DNA of 64,000 nucleotides, taken from positions 62,001 through 126,000 of the forward strand of contig UQID01000002.1 in NCBI GenBank assembly GCA_900541045.1, in the 5' to 3' direction. This document shows, one piece after another, positions 33,421 to 42,246 of the stretch. How positions within the stretch are numbered: the stretch's first letter is position 1; each line of letters opens with the position of its first letter. The notes below the pieces were generated by a model, which saw only the letters and a list, made by a program, of their open reading frames with translations, ran no database searches and was not told where the DNA came from. The DNA is from an uncultured Collinsella sp. Its GTDB lineage: Bacteria; Actinomycetota; Coriobacteriia; Coriobacteriales; Coriobacteriaceae. Both the position numbers and the translations under genes were made by a program.

Positions 33421-34608
33421 ATGTTGATTCACTACGAGGCGAGCGTAGCAGGTGCCAGGCATGAGTTGCAGGGGTGCGGAAATCGGGAGCATTGCTGCGT
33501 GCAGGTGGTCGAGCCGCCCCGCGCGTTCGGCGCGGCGGGGGATGGTGGTCCGGACGGCGGAGGCTCGGTGATCGACGCGGCGCCTCGCCAGGCGATCGTC
33601 GCCGCCGTCGCGGGCGGTATGCCATCCATGATTTTGAGCGACGAAGGTGCCCACCTTGCCAGCGAAGCTGCCGTCGATGCGGCGACCGAAGCGTATCGTC
33701 GGGGCGAGCTCGTGCCGGGTGATGCCTCTGCCCTTAAGGGCGTGTTTGAGCGTGCGCTTCGTGCGGTCGCAGACGTGGCCGTCGATCAGCCCGCTGCCGA
33801 TATCACTTCGTTTGCCTGCACGCTATGCCTGGTAGTATGGGATGGCGTGCGCGTTTGGTATGGCAATGCCGGTGATTCCGGTGCGATTGCCGTGGACTTC
33901 TTGGGTGATCCGTTTGCCCTGACGCATATGCATTGCGGGCCGCTGTCGAGCCGGCCGTTCCCGCTGCACGATTCCTATCACTGGGAGTTTGGCTATCGCA
34001 CGAGCGCCGAAAGCGTGCTTGTAGCCACAGGTGGCATGCTTGGGCAGTTTGCCGAGTGGGCGCCCGGCTCTTACGGTGCGCCGAAGGCGTATGACCGCGA
34101 GCTCATTGGCCTGCTCACGAATCGGAATATCGATGTGGACGATTTGCCGTTGATGAATGTCGCTGCAGCTAAATATCTGAACGAGTTTCCCGCGACCCGC
34201 GTGGACGGCGATAAGACGGTGGTGGCGATGATCAACAGCGAGAAGCCTTCGGTGACAGATTTTATTTGCGCCACGGCGAAAGACGTGACGGCTGAGCGTC
34301 TTGCTGCGGCGGGCGCATCCTTTGCGGACGAGGATGACGATCGAAAGGTCTTGCTGCCGTGGAACGACGAGCTGCGCATGCGCGCCGGCGATGTGGCGAA
34401 TGACGTGGGCGGCGACTTCACTGTAGAGCTTGAGTATCAGCTCATGTGCGGCGTGTCGCTCGACCGCGCGTTTGAGCTGGCGGCTGCTGCTGCCCGCGAG
34501 CGCGCCGAGAGGTATCGCGTGTTTGAGGACTGCGTAGCCGATGGGCCCGAAGGCTGCAACGCTGCCGTTTTGGCCGACGACGAGGTGTCGTTTGACGAGA
34601 TGGCCTAG
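33421..34608 (+). CDS. Degenerate PP2C/PPM-like phosphatase-fold protein
   Basis: A 395-residue cytosolic protein. Residues about 55-275 follow the PPM fold: AIVAAVAGGMPSM in place of the usual 'VADGMGG', then HLASEAAVDAATEAYR, TLCLVVWDGVRVWYGNAGDSGA (matching the conserved 'GDSR' strand) and DGDKTVVAMI near 275 (matching 'DNvTvv'). The first metal-binding Asp is replaced by Gly, so catalysis is doubtful. The last 120 residues are helical and acidic with no domain I know. The ATG at 33421 is preceded by AAGGAG. Single-gene unit; function unknown. Confidence 0.6.
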   Translation: MLIHYEASVAGARHELQGCGNREHCCVQVVEPPRAFGAAGDGGPDGGGSVIDAAPRQAIVAAVAGGMPSMILSDEGAHLASEAAVDAATEAYRRGELVPGDASALKGVFERALRAVADVAVDQPAADITSFACTLCLVVWDGVRVWYGNAGDSGAIAVDFLGDPFALTHMHCGPLSSRPFPLHDSYHWEFGYRTSAESVLVATGGMLGQFAEWAPGSYGAPKAYDRELIGLLTNRNIDVDDLPLMNVAAAKYLNEFPATRVDGDKTVVAMINSEKPSVTDFICATAKDVTAERLAAAGASFADEDDDRKVLLPWNDELRMRAGDVANDVGGDFTVELEYQLMCGVSLDRAFELAAAAARERAERYRVFEDCVADGPEGCNAAVLADDEVSFDEMA

Positions 34609-34743
34609 GAACGTTGTGGGCCCTGGACTCTTCGCGCCGGGGGTGTTCAAGATATGAAGGAATTATGCTCTACGAGATTTTCCTTGCCGTTTACCGAACT
34701 CCCGCGTAATATTCTTTCTTGCGCACATGAGGCGCCCAGACAT

Positions 34744-34820
34744 TGCGGGGTGGAGCAGTCTGGTAGCTCGCCGGGCTCATAACCCGGAGGTCGTAGGTTC
34801 AAATCCTGCCCCCGCGACCA
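34744..34820 (+). tRNA. tRNA-Met (CAT), initiator type
   Basis: 77 bases with encoded CCA end. Acceptor stem TGCGGGG / CCCCGCG, D-arm GGAGCAG...TGGTAGCTC, anticodon arm CCGGG-CTCATAA-CCCGG with anticodon CAT, T-arm GTAGG-TTCAAAT-CCTGC. Three consecutive G:C pairs at the anticodon stem (GGG/CCC) and the absence of a Watson-Crick first pair (T1 opposite G72) point to the initiator tRNA. A strong terminator follows 10 bases after it. Confidence 0.93.
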
Positions 34821-34829
34821 AGAACTTGC

Positions 34830-34858
34830 AGCTCGTCGGCCTAGCCGGCGAGCTTTTT
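34830..34858 (+). terminator. Terminator of the tRNA gene
   Basis: GCTCGTCGG pairs with CCGGCGAGC (one G-U) around CCTAG, followed by TTTTTT. Confidence 0.88.
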
Positions 34859-34909
34859 TGTTATCCCGGAATCGTATTTTCGGTTCAATTCTCAGCCTCT
34901 CAAACAAAA

Positions 34910-35366
34910 TCTCGATCTGTAACATCTGGACCCGATTTGGGCGGCTAGGTGTTACAGATCGAGATGTTTCGGCAGGACGATCCTTGTTTGTCTAAATCTG
35001 TAACACGAGGGACGGATTTTGCCGAGTTGTTGTTACAGATTGAGATTTTCTAGCAGGCGGGTTTGGTTTGTCTTGATCTGTAACACCTGGGGTCGTTTTT
35101 GGCCGATGGATGTTACAGATCGAGACATTTTGTTGGGACGGTTCCCGTTGTCCCGATCTGTAACGGGTAGGGGCCAAAAGTGGGCCTAGATGTTACAGAT
35201 TGAGATGTTTGGTCGGACCGAATTTGTTCGTCTCGATTTGTAACATCTAGGGTCGTTTTTGGTCTGTAAGTGTTACAGATCGAGATTTTCCGACGGACCG
35301 CTCCCGTTTGTCTTGATCTGTAACAGTAAGACCCGGTTTTTGCCGAGTAACTGTTACAGATTGAGA
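34910..35366. repeat. Palindrome array, cluster 3 (six units, 80-81-bp period)
   Basis: Six units of arms TCTCRATCTGTAACA / TGTTACAGATYGAGA. Left arms start at 34910, 34991, 35071, 35151, 35231, 35311; right arms at 34950, 35031, 35111, 35191, 35271, 35352. Arms therefore alternate in orientation every 40-41 bases. Cores inside units are diverged and not self-complementary; the roughly 24-base spacers between units share a loose TTTCGGACGGACCGTTCCCGTTTG-like pattern only in part. The array fills the gap between the tRNA terminator and the reductase gene. No cas genes nearby. Function unknown. Confidence 0.95.
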
Positions 35367-35508
35367 CAAACCGACGGGCCGTCCCGCCCCATCCACCTGC
35401 CGCCACCTGATATTCGCCGATTTTCGTTGCGCTGTTGTATTCCCATGCCATATCCTCTAGACAACTACGCGGCACCATCGCCGCCGCGCCTACAAGAGAG
35501 GAATGTCC

Positions 35509-37539
35509 ATGACCGCACCTGCATCCAAACTGCTCCAGCCCATTACGGTTGGTCCCCTTGAGCTCAAGAACCGCATTATGTTCCCGCCGCTGACCACCGG
35601 CTACGAGGAGCGCGACGGCTCCATTGGCGAGCGCAGCCTGGCTTTTTACGAGCGCCTGGCCCGTGGCGGCGTGAGCTACATCGTCATCGGCGACGTCGCC
35701 CCCGTTATGACCGCGAGCCCCACGCCCAAGCTGGCGACTGACGCCCAGATCCCCACGTTTAAGGCGCTGGCCGACGCCGTCCACAAGCACGGTGCCAAGG
35801 TCGCGCTGCAGCTGTTCCACCCCGAGTACGACGTGCCCGGCGTCGGCCGCATGGTCATGGGATCCATGGCCGCCGCCAAGGCCGCGCAGGAAGCCAAGGC
35901 CGCCGGCGACGAGGAGACCTTTGCCGCCAAGATGGCCGAGTCCAACGAGATCCGCAAGCAGGCATACGCCAAGCTGCACCACGACATGCAGCACTTTGTG
36001 AACGAGGCGAGCGTAGAGCAGCTCACCCAGATCAAGGAGGCCATCGCCGCCTCGGCCGCCCGCGCGCAGCAGGCCGGAATCGACGCCATCGAGGTCCACG
36101 GCGACCGCCTGGTGGGTTCGCTGTGCTCGGCCATCCTCAACAAGCGCACCGACGAGTACGGTGGCTCGTTCGAGAACCGCGTTCGCTATGCGCTGGAGGT
36201 CGTCGCTGCCATTAAGGAGGCCGCGCCGGAGCTGATGGTGGAGTACAAGCTCCCCGTGATCATGGAGAACCCCGACGGCACGCCGCGCGGCAAGGGCGGC
36301 CTGCAGCCCGACGAGGCCTGCGAATTTGCCAAGATGCTCGAGGGTGCGGGCATCGACATGATCCAGGTCGCGCAGGCCAACCACACCGGCAACATGGGCG
36401 ACACCATTCCGCCCATGGGCGCCATGCCCTACAACTGGACGCTGCCCGTGGCCGAGCGCGTCAAGGCCCTGGTCTCCGTGCCGGTGGCAACCGTCGGTCG
36501 TGTTGTCTCGGTCGAGGCCGGCGAGAAGATTCTGGAAGACGGCGCGGCCGACATCATCGCCTATGGCCGCTCGCTCATGTGCGACCCCGACATTGCGCTG
36601 AAGGCCGCCACGGGCGAGCCCATTCGCGAGTGCCTCAACTGCAATAAGGGCTGTGTCGACGCGATTCAAAACCGCAAGTACATCTCGTGCGTGCTCAACG
36701 CCGAGAACGGCGACGAGGCGACCATCGCCATTAAGCCTGGCGAGGGCGACAAGAAGATCGCCGTGGTGGGCGGTGGCATCGCCGGTCTGGAGGCCGCGCG
36801 CGTGGCGGCCAAGCGCGGCTACGACGTGACCGTCTACGAGGCGAGCGATCATCTGGGCGGCCAGATTGTGCTGGCGGCCGCGCCTCCGCGCAAGGACGAG
36901 ATCATGCGCTCGGTCGAGTACTACGAGAAGATTCTGCCCGGCCTGGGCGTGAAGGTTGAGCTCAACCATGCCGCTACCGCTGAGGACCTCAACGCCGCCG
37001 ACGCCGCGATTGTGGCCGTGGGCGCGCACGACGTGGTCATCCCCGTTCCGGGTGCCGATTCGGAGAAGGTTGTCTCGAGCTGGGACGTGCTGGCCGGCAA
37101 GGTGGAGCTCAGTGGCCGCGTCGCCGTCATTGGCGGCGGCCTGGTGGGCACCGAGACTGCCGAGTACCTGCTGCAGCACGGCTGCGAGGTGGCGATCGTG
37201 GAGATGCTCGATAAGATCGCCGCGGGCGAGTCCGAGACCATTCTGCCGCTGATTATGAGCGACTTTGCCGAGCATAACGTGGAGCAGCATGTTAAGACCC
37301 GCCTGACCGCCATTACCGACGAGGGCGTGGAGGCCGTTCGCACCACCGAGGACGGCGCCGAGGAGCCGGTGAAGATCGCCTGCGATTACGTGGTGATGGC
37401 CGTGGGCTCCAAGGCCAACGCGTTTGACCTGGACGGCGTGACGGTGCCCGTGACCTGCGTGGGCGACTGCTCGGGCGAGCGCACCGCCGACATCGCGAGC
37501 GCCATTCGCACGGCGTATCACGCGGCCAACGAGCTGTAG
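35509..37539 (+). CDS. FAD/FMN/4Fe-4S NADH:flavin oxidoreductase (old yellow enzyme / dienoyl-CoA reductase family)
   Basis: A 676-residue cytosolic reductase probably acting on an activated C=C bond. Residues about 5-345 form the FMN TIM barrel (LKNRIMFPPLTTGY; EVHGDRLVGSLCSAILNKRTDEYGG), followed by the Fe-S motif CLNCNKGCVDAIQ with a fourth Cys in YISCVLN, then FAD- and NAD-binding Rossmann domains (VVGGGIAGLEAARVA; AVIGGGLVGTETAEYLL). This matches 2,4-dienoyl-CoA reductase, enoate reductase and bile-acid BaiCD-like enzymes. The usual HAGR-type flavin loop reads QLFHPEYDVPGVGRM, so substrate class is open. Start 35509 is preferred over 35503 by spacing to GAGAGG. Confidence 0.9.
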   Translation: MTAPASKLLQPITVGPLELKNRIMFPPLTTGYEERDGSIGERSLAFYERLARGGVSYIVIGDVAPVMTASPTPKLATDAQIPTFKALADAVHKHGAKVALQLFHPEYDVPGVGRMVMGSMAAAKAAQEAKAAGDEETFAAKMAESNEIRKQAYAKLHHDMQHFVNEASVEQLTQIKEAIAASAARAQQAGIDAIEVHGDRLVGSLCSAILNKRTDEYGGSFENRVRYALEVVAAIKEAAPELMVEYKLPVIMENPDGTPRGKGGLQPDEACEFAKMLEGAGIDMIQVAQANHTGNMGDTIPPMGAMPYNWTLPVAERVKALVSVPVATVGRVVSVEAGEKILEDGAADIIAYGRSLMCDPDIALKAATGEPIRECLNCNKGCVDAIQNRKYISCVLNAENGDEATIAIKPGEGDKKIAVVGGGIAGLEAARVAAKRGYDVTVYEASDHLGGQIVLAAAPPRKDEIMRSVEYYEKILPGLGVKVELNHAATAEDLNAADAAIVAVGAHDVVIPVPGADSEKVVSSWDVLAGKVELSGRVAVIGGGLVGTETAEYLLQHGCEVAIVEMLDKIAAGESETILPLIMSDFAEHNVEQHVKTRLTAITDEGVEAVRTTEDGAEEPVKIACDYVVMAVGSKANAFDLDGVTVPVTCVGDCSGERTADIASAIRTAYHAANEL

Positions 37540-37565
37540 CCGAGAAAGCCATCGCGTATTGAGTG

Positions 37566-37601
37566 GACGGGGAGTGCCGTATCGGTGCTCCCCGTCTTTT
37601 T
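37566..37601 (+). terminator. Intrinsic terminator of the reductase gene
   Basis: GACGGGGAG (37566-37574) pairs with CTCCCCGTC (37588-37596), followed by TTTTT. Confidence 0.92.
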
Positions 37602-37634
37602 GCCAATAAGAGATGCCCCTGACCAGCGGGTTCA

Positions 37635-37715
37635 GAAAATCCGAATCTCATGCACCAGAAAATCCGAATTATATGAACACGAAAATCCGAATCTCAACCA
37701 CCCGAAAATCCGAAT
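37635..37715. promoter_or_regulatory. Four GAAAATCCGAAT iterons with exact 23-bp period
   Basis: GAAAATCCGAAT occurs at 37635, 37658, 37681 and 37704, each 23 bases apart, all identical over 12 bases while the 11-base gaps differ. The last copy ends 59 bases before the ATG of the DUF4143-type ATPase gene at 37775. An iterated operator for that gene is the simplest reading. Confidence 0.8.
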
Positions 37716-37774
37716 TTGCTACAGTGGAATAGAAGAATCAGAAATCAGGAACTGGAAATCTGCGGGGGTGGCTC

Positions 37775-39079
37775 ATGGCAGGCGAGAGGCTACATCGGGA
37801 CGGATACATCCCACGTATCGTGGATGCGCAAATCGAGCGCTACCTTCGTGTCTTTGGCGCGGTCGAGATTGCGGGCACCAAGTGGTGTGGCAAGACGTGG
37901 GCCGCGCTCGAGCACGGGGCGTCCGCCTCGTATGTCGACGAGAATCTCGACCTCGCGCGTGCCGACCCGGCGATGATGTTGCTGGGAGACCGTCCGCATA
38001 TTATCGATGAGTGGCAGCGCGTTCCCCAGATTTGGGACTACGTTAGACACGAGGTTGACCGCACCCGGGGTACGCGCGGCGCCTATATCCTCACGGGTTC
38101 CGCCACGCCTGCGTTTGGCTCAAAGGCGGAGGCGCCCGCGCATAGTGGAGCCGGCCGCATCGGCCGCGTCCGCATGCACCCCATGACGCTTGCCGAGACA
38201 GGTGAGTCCAACGGCAAGGTGAGCCTGGCGGGCTTGTTTGAGCATCGTTTTGAGCCCTGCCGGTGCAATGGCGATACGCCGGGGCTTGTCGAAGCCGCTT
38301 GCCGCGGCGGCTGGCCCGAGGCGATCGATATGGTTTCGGCTGACGCCCAGCTCATCGCCCGCGAATATCTCAACACCACGTTTTCGAGCAGCTTCCCGGC
38401 GGTCGGTCTCGACCCCGATATTGCTCGTCGAGTCTCCGCATCGATCGCGCGCAATCTGGGACAGGCAACCACGTATAAAACGATTCTTATGGATATGTTC
38501 GGTGCCGAGGAGGAACCCGCAGCGTTTGCCGATGAGACCAAGGTGCGCAGGTACCTGGATGCCCTCAAAGGCATGTTCATTCTCGAGGAGGTCCCCGGTT
38601 GGGTTCCCGCCGCGCGCGACAAACGGCGCTTTACCGTCAAGCCCAAGCGCTATCTGGCAGATCCGAGCCTTGCTTGCGCCTTGCTAGGTATGTCCTCGCA
38701 GGCGCTGCTTGCCGACTGGCAGACATTTGGTCTGGTGTTTGAGAATTTGGTCATACGCGACCTTTCGGTCTACGCACGTTCGCTCGACCTGCTGGATAGC
38801 ACGCCCGTGCGCTATTATCGCGACGATTCGGGCCTTGAGTGCGATGCTATCGTGCAGCTAGCCGACGGACGGTGGGTCGCCTTTGAGATTAAGGTAAGTG
38901 AAGATAAAGTGAGCGCCGGCGTTGAGAGCCTCAGGCGCGTTCGCAAGAAGGTCTGTGGAAATCCTCGTTCACGCACACGCGAACCGGAGTTTATGGCCGT
39001 GATTGTGGGGGTGGGTGAGTACGCCCGCGAGGTCGAGGACGGTATCTACGTGATACCCGTGCGCGCGTTGGGGTGTTAA
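37775..39079 (+). CDS. AAA_14/DUF4143-type ATP-binding protein
   Basis: A 434-residue orphan ATPase of a family widespread in gut bacteria and archaea, function unproven. Walker A GTKWCGKT (34-41), Walker B PHIIDEW (about 74-80), a sensor region ILTGSATPAF; the C-terminal DUF4143 part (about 200-400) includes a nuclease-like fold segment (ECDAIVQLADGRWVAFEIKV, with Asp/Glu-x-Lys). Family members have been linked loosely to mobile or defence contexts. It is a single-gene unit downstream of four 23-bp iterons. Confidence 0.85.
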   Translation: MAGERLHRDGYIPRIVDAQIERYLRVFGAVEIAGTKWCGKTWAALEHGASASYVDENLDLARADPAMMLLGDRPHIIDEWQRVPQIWDYVRHEVDRTRGTRGAYILTGSATPAFGSKAEAPAHSGAGRIGRVRMHPMTLAETGESNGKVSLAGLFEHRFEPCRCNGDTPGLVEAACRGGWPEAIDMVSADAQLIAREYLNTTFSSSFPAVGLDPDIARRVSASIARNLGQATTYKTILMDMFGAEEEPAAFADETKVRRYLDALKGMFILEEVPGWVPAARDKRRFTVKPKRYLADPSLACALLGMSSQALLADWQTFGLVFENLVIRDLSVYARSLDLLDSTPVRYYRDDSGLECDAIVQLADGRWVAFEIKVSEDKVSAGVESLRRVRKKVCGNPRSRTREPEFMAVIVGVGEYAREVEDGIYVIPVRALGC

Positions 39080-39120
39080 GGGGCGGCACGCCGTGTGTCC
39101 GCTGCCCGGTGCTGCGGATT

Positions 39121-39182
39121 GGTGCAAGGGGGTCAGGTTTGTTTGCACCATGTTGGCGCGAAGTAACCTGACCGCTTGCACC
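39121..39182. repeat. Imperfect 18-bp inverted repeat with GGGGTCAGGTT core
   Basis: GGTGCAAGGGGGTCAGGTT (39121-39139) pairs with AACCTGACCGCTTGCACC (39165-39182) with one bulge. It follows the ATPase gene and resembles the GGGACAGG intergenic hairpins. The rest of 39080-39363 has no gene; TTGTGG at about 39219 and TGCTAT at about 39242 could be a promoter for the surface operon (weak). Confidence 0.65.
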
Positions 39183-39363
39183 AAGGGTTTGACTTTTAAG
39201 ACATCATTAAGGCTTGCGTTGTGGAGCGAACCGCAGGTCAATGCTATTCTTTTACCTTATCGTACGGTGTTGTATTCTGCCTGAATTCTCTACCTGCGAA
39301 CAACGGATAAACGCGACCGAGCGGAAAAGGATGGCAAGCCCGCAAGCAGGGCAAACGTAAGCG

Positions 39364-40386
39364 ATGAGTGGCATGGACCGACATAGCGAGCTCCAGCAGC
39401 ACATGACGGCGGCCGAGTACCGCCAAGCTGCCGACGAGCACGTGCGGACCCTCAAGGATTTCTGGAAGGATTTCCTGGTGAGCGGTCTGTTTGTGCTGGC
39501 TGCCATCGTTGCCATCTTTGCATGCCTGGCCTGGTTTGCTGCGAATAACCGAGTGAGCGCCACGGGGAGCACGATCGGGGCGAAGGCGGGGCGGTATAGC
39601 CTTACCGCCACCGGCGAAGGCGAGCCCGACGCCCACACGGGATATTACGAGCGCACGGACGCCGAAAAGCAAAACATCACGAGGCTCGATACGACGGACG
39701 CCATGACGGTGACGCTCGGCTCCAACCTCAACAACGAGTCCGCCGGCTCTCTGTATCCGGGTGCCCGAGGCAAGATTACGTTTACGGTGAAGCCGCTGGT
39801 GGATGACCTGAACGGGGTCACGATCAACTTGTCACGCGTGCTTAAAGTCACGGGCAATGTCGTTGTTGAGGACGGAAAAACGCTGACGTCTGATGCGCAA
39901 ACGCTCCTTGGCTTGGTTAAGGGCCATTTACTGTTCTTTACGAAATGCGACAACGGGTATTACTCGGATCGTGTAATAAACAACCAAATCACGATTCCAA
40001 AGAGCAAATTTTGCGAAGACGGCAAAACGACCAACCCCACAAAGAAGTCCGTCCCCGTCACCCTGTACTGGGTATGGCCGGAGTACTTCCAGAACTTTGT
40101 CCTTACCGGCAACACGAATTACTACAAGAATCTGTTTGCGGCGGCGGGCGACGCAAAGTCTGACTACGGCGCTCTGCAGGCGGATATGAACGCGCATAAA
40201 GCGAACTACTTTTACGGCACGGTAAGTAGTGTGGAAGCCGCCAACGCTCCTGCGGTTTCGGCTGACATGTCCTTCAGCGACACCGCCATCTGCTCGGCGC
40301 TGTACAACAATGCCGACGAGCAGATCGGCAATAAGGCCGAATACATCCAACTTAGAATTAGCGCTCAGGAGGGCGTGAGCTCATGA
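39364..40386 (+). CDS. Single-pass membrane surface protein (operon gene 1)
   Basis: A 340-residue protein with a cytoplasmic N-terminal tail (about 1-34), one membrane helix (about 36-58) ending LAWFAANNRVSATGS, and a beta-rich external domain. The helix end resembles that of SipW-dependent/TasA-like secreted proteins, where cleavage occurs within such a segment, but I cannot tell if this one is processed. The C-terminus (AEYIQLRISAQEG) resembles the ends of the next gene product and of the giant protein. First gene of the four-gene operon; ATGA overlap with the next gene. Function unknown. Confidence 0.75.
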   Translation: MSGMDRHSELQQHMTAAEYRQAADEHVRTLKDFWKDFLVSGLFVLAAIVAIFACLAWFAANNRVSATGSTIGAKAGRYSLTATGEGEPDAHTGYYERTDAEKQNITRLDTTDAMTVTLGSNLNNESAGSLYPGARGKITFTVKPLVDDLNGVTINLSRVLKVTGNVVVEDGKTLTSDAQTLLGLVKGHLLFFTKCDNGYYSDRVINNQITIPKSKFCEDGKTTNPTKKSVPVTLYWVWPEYFQNFVLTGNTNYYKNLFAAAGDAKSDYGALQADMNAHKANYFYGTVSSVEAANAPAVSADMSFSDTAICSALYNNADEQIGNKAEYIQLRISAQEGVSS

Positions 40387-41180
40387 GCACCATGCAAACG
40401 CGCCTCGGCGATGCCCGCAATTGGATAGAAAACCACCGCGCACAAGCCCTTGCGGTCCTGATACTGCTGGCGGCAATCGTTCTAATCATCGGCTTGTCGC
40501 TCTCGTGGTTTGTGGGCAGTAAAAGTCTGTCCACGGTGGGCAAGATCCAAACGCCAGCGCAGCTCAAGATCATGGGTCCCAACCAGACGAGCATCGAGCC
40601 CATCGAGATTTCGTATGACGAGTCGCGCGGTGATGTGAAAAACTCCAACGGTACCGTGACCGTTCGTCGCGCGTTTTGTGTGCAGAGCGACAATGGCGAT
40701 CCCGCTGCCGGCGGTCAAGCGTTTGAGCTGCAGGTTGCCAACACAACGAATATCACGGGGCTGACGATCAACGTCTACCGAGTAACGGTCAACGATCCGA
40801 GTAATACGAGCGGCACTGTGGTCGGCCTCGACGGGCTCAATCAGCCGTATTCGTGGAGCAAGAAGGGCGCCCCGATTGAGTTCCATTTTATCAACTCCGC
40901 GGACGGGACAATTGCGTTGGCTAAAGAGCTTGAGGCAAACGACCCGACGTACGGCTCGTACGCGAAAGTCCAGAAAAACGCCCGTCCGCTGTATCGGTAT
41001 CAAAAGTTCGCAGGGAGTGGGCTCGATGGCTGGAATGGCAACACAGCCAACGCCGCCACGAACTTCATCATCGAGTGCACGTGGAATCCAGGCGTTGTGA
41101 CCGTAAACGGAAAGACAGTCTCCAACGTTAAAGAAACCGACATGGTCTATCTAATCGCTCGCGTCACGAGCGACAACTAA
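40383..41180 (+). CDS. Single-pass membrane surface protein (operon gene 2)
   Basis: 265 residues: short N-terminal tail, membrane helix (about 22-44) ending SLSWFVGSKSLSTVGKI, then a beta-rich external domain with one Cys. The helix and the residues after it (x-W-F-x-x-x-x-S-x-G) match gene 1, so the two are distant paralogues. It ends in MVYLIARVTSDN, similar to YTLARINTEG near the end of the giant protein. ATG overlaps the stop of gene 1. Confidence 0.75.
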   Translation: MSTMQTRLGDARNWIENHRAQALAVLILLAAIVLIIGLSLSWFVGSKSLSTVGKIQTPAQLKIMGPNQTSIEPIEISYDESRGDVKNSNGTVTVRRAFCVQSDNGDPAAGGQAFELQVANTTNITGLTINVYRVTVNDPSNTSGTVVGLDGLNQPYSWSKKGAPIEFHFINSADGTIALAKELEANDPTYGSYAKVQKNARPLYRYQKFAGSGLDGWNGNTANAATNFIIECTWNPGVVTVNGKTVSNVKETDMVYLIARVTSDN

Positions 41181-41204
41181 TAAGTAGGAAGGGAGGGGTG
41201 CCAG

Positions 41205-42182
41205 ATGCGGAAAGACAAGAACGAGCAAAATGAAATCGCGAGGCCTGTTGGCAAGCACTTTGCACAGGTTGATGATTCTAAGGCAGAGCCTTGCTGCGCA
41301 GGGTCGGCGGCCCCTGCTTCCAAAGTGCGTAAGCGCCTATGGGCAGTTGCGGTGCTGCTGTGCGCTGTCGCGATTGCGACGGGTACCTACCTTACCTACA
41401 CGGCCTTTTTGGCGGGCGACTTTCTTAAGTCGGTTGCTGTTTCGGGCACGTCGCAGGCGCTGTTTGCCTCGGACATGCTTACGGGCTACACGAATGAGAC
41501 GCTGAATGACGAGGGTATTGCCGTCCGAAGCGTCATCGCCGACACGAGTGGGGAAAAATGCTCTTTTACCTTTCGCATTTACAACCATCTGCTGGGCGAC
41601 AAGAACAAGGTCAACGACAAGGACGTTAACGCGACGCTGAGCGTGACGGCGACGGGTACGACGAAAGCTTGGAGCATAAGCGGTTCGCCCACGCTGACGG
41701 CGGGCGGCACGGTCAACCTTTCATTCCCTGCCAACAAGGCAACCATGTATACCTATAAGGTTACGTTTTCCAAGGCGGACCTCAACAAAGCATCCTTCAC
41801 CGTTAAAGCCCGGGTCGGCTCCAATAGCCCCGGCACCAACCTTAAGTGGCTCGCCGCCAAGATTGCGCCTTCCGAGCGTGCAGAGGTGACGGCTTCGGGC
41901 GTTTCGGGCGAGTGGGTCGACAAGAACTCGGATATCAACGCTTTCGACGCTTACAACTATCGCGCGACCGTTACGGGCGCGCCAACAAAAATCAAGCTTA
42001 CATGGGGCGACAAGGTTGAGCTTGACCCATTTTTGGCGACGAATCATTCCGACGCGACCTTTGATGGAAGGTCGGTTACGTTCACCATGGATCCCGGGTC
42101 GGAGATTATTACCTTTTACCGTTCGACGGATACCGCGCCCGGCAGCTTGGATGACATCGGTGTTACGTGCAGGGCTGCGTAG
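41205..42182 (+). CDS. Single-pass membrane surface protein (operon gene 3)
   Basis: 325 residues: cytoplasmic tail of about 46 residues with a Cys-Cys pair, membrane helix (about 47-70, ending GTYLTYTAFLAGDF), and an external beta-rich domain. It lacks the W-F-x-x-x-x-S motif but has the same architecture and length class as genes 1 and 2. AAGGGAGG lies just upstream of the ATG. Function unknown; probably part of the same assembly. Confidence 0.72.
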   Translation: MRKDKNEQNEIARPVGKHFAQVDDSKAEPCCAGSAAPASKVRKRLWAVAVLLCAVAIATGTYLTYTAFLAGDFLKSVAVSGTSQALFASDMLTGYTNETLNDEGIAVRSVIADTSGEKCSFTFRIYNHLLGDKNKVNDKDVNATLSVTATGTTKAWSISGSPTLTAGGTVNLSFPANKATMYTYKVTFSKADLNKASFTVKARVGSNSPGTNLKWLAAKIAPSERAEVTASGVSGEWVDKNSDINAFDAYNYRATVTGAPTKIKLTWGDKVELDPFLATNHSDATFDGRSVTFTMDPGSEIITFYRSTDTAPGSLDDIGVTCRAA

Positions 42183-42246
42183 GCCAACCGCAATCTGTGA
42201 TTTTGAGACCCCGCACGGGGCATGAGATAGAACGAGGTAGGACCAG

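Noticed and set aside
34910..35366. CRISPR array
   Set aside because: Arms alternate in orientation, repeat copies vary, intervening sequences are partly related and no cas gene is in the window.
35113..37521. 802-residue minus-strand open frame
   Set aside because: It lies opposite the well-supported flavin oxidoreductase gene, and its protein is a His/Arg/Gly-rich shadow of GC-rich codons with no recognisable motif.
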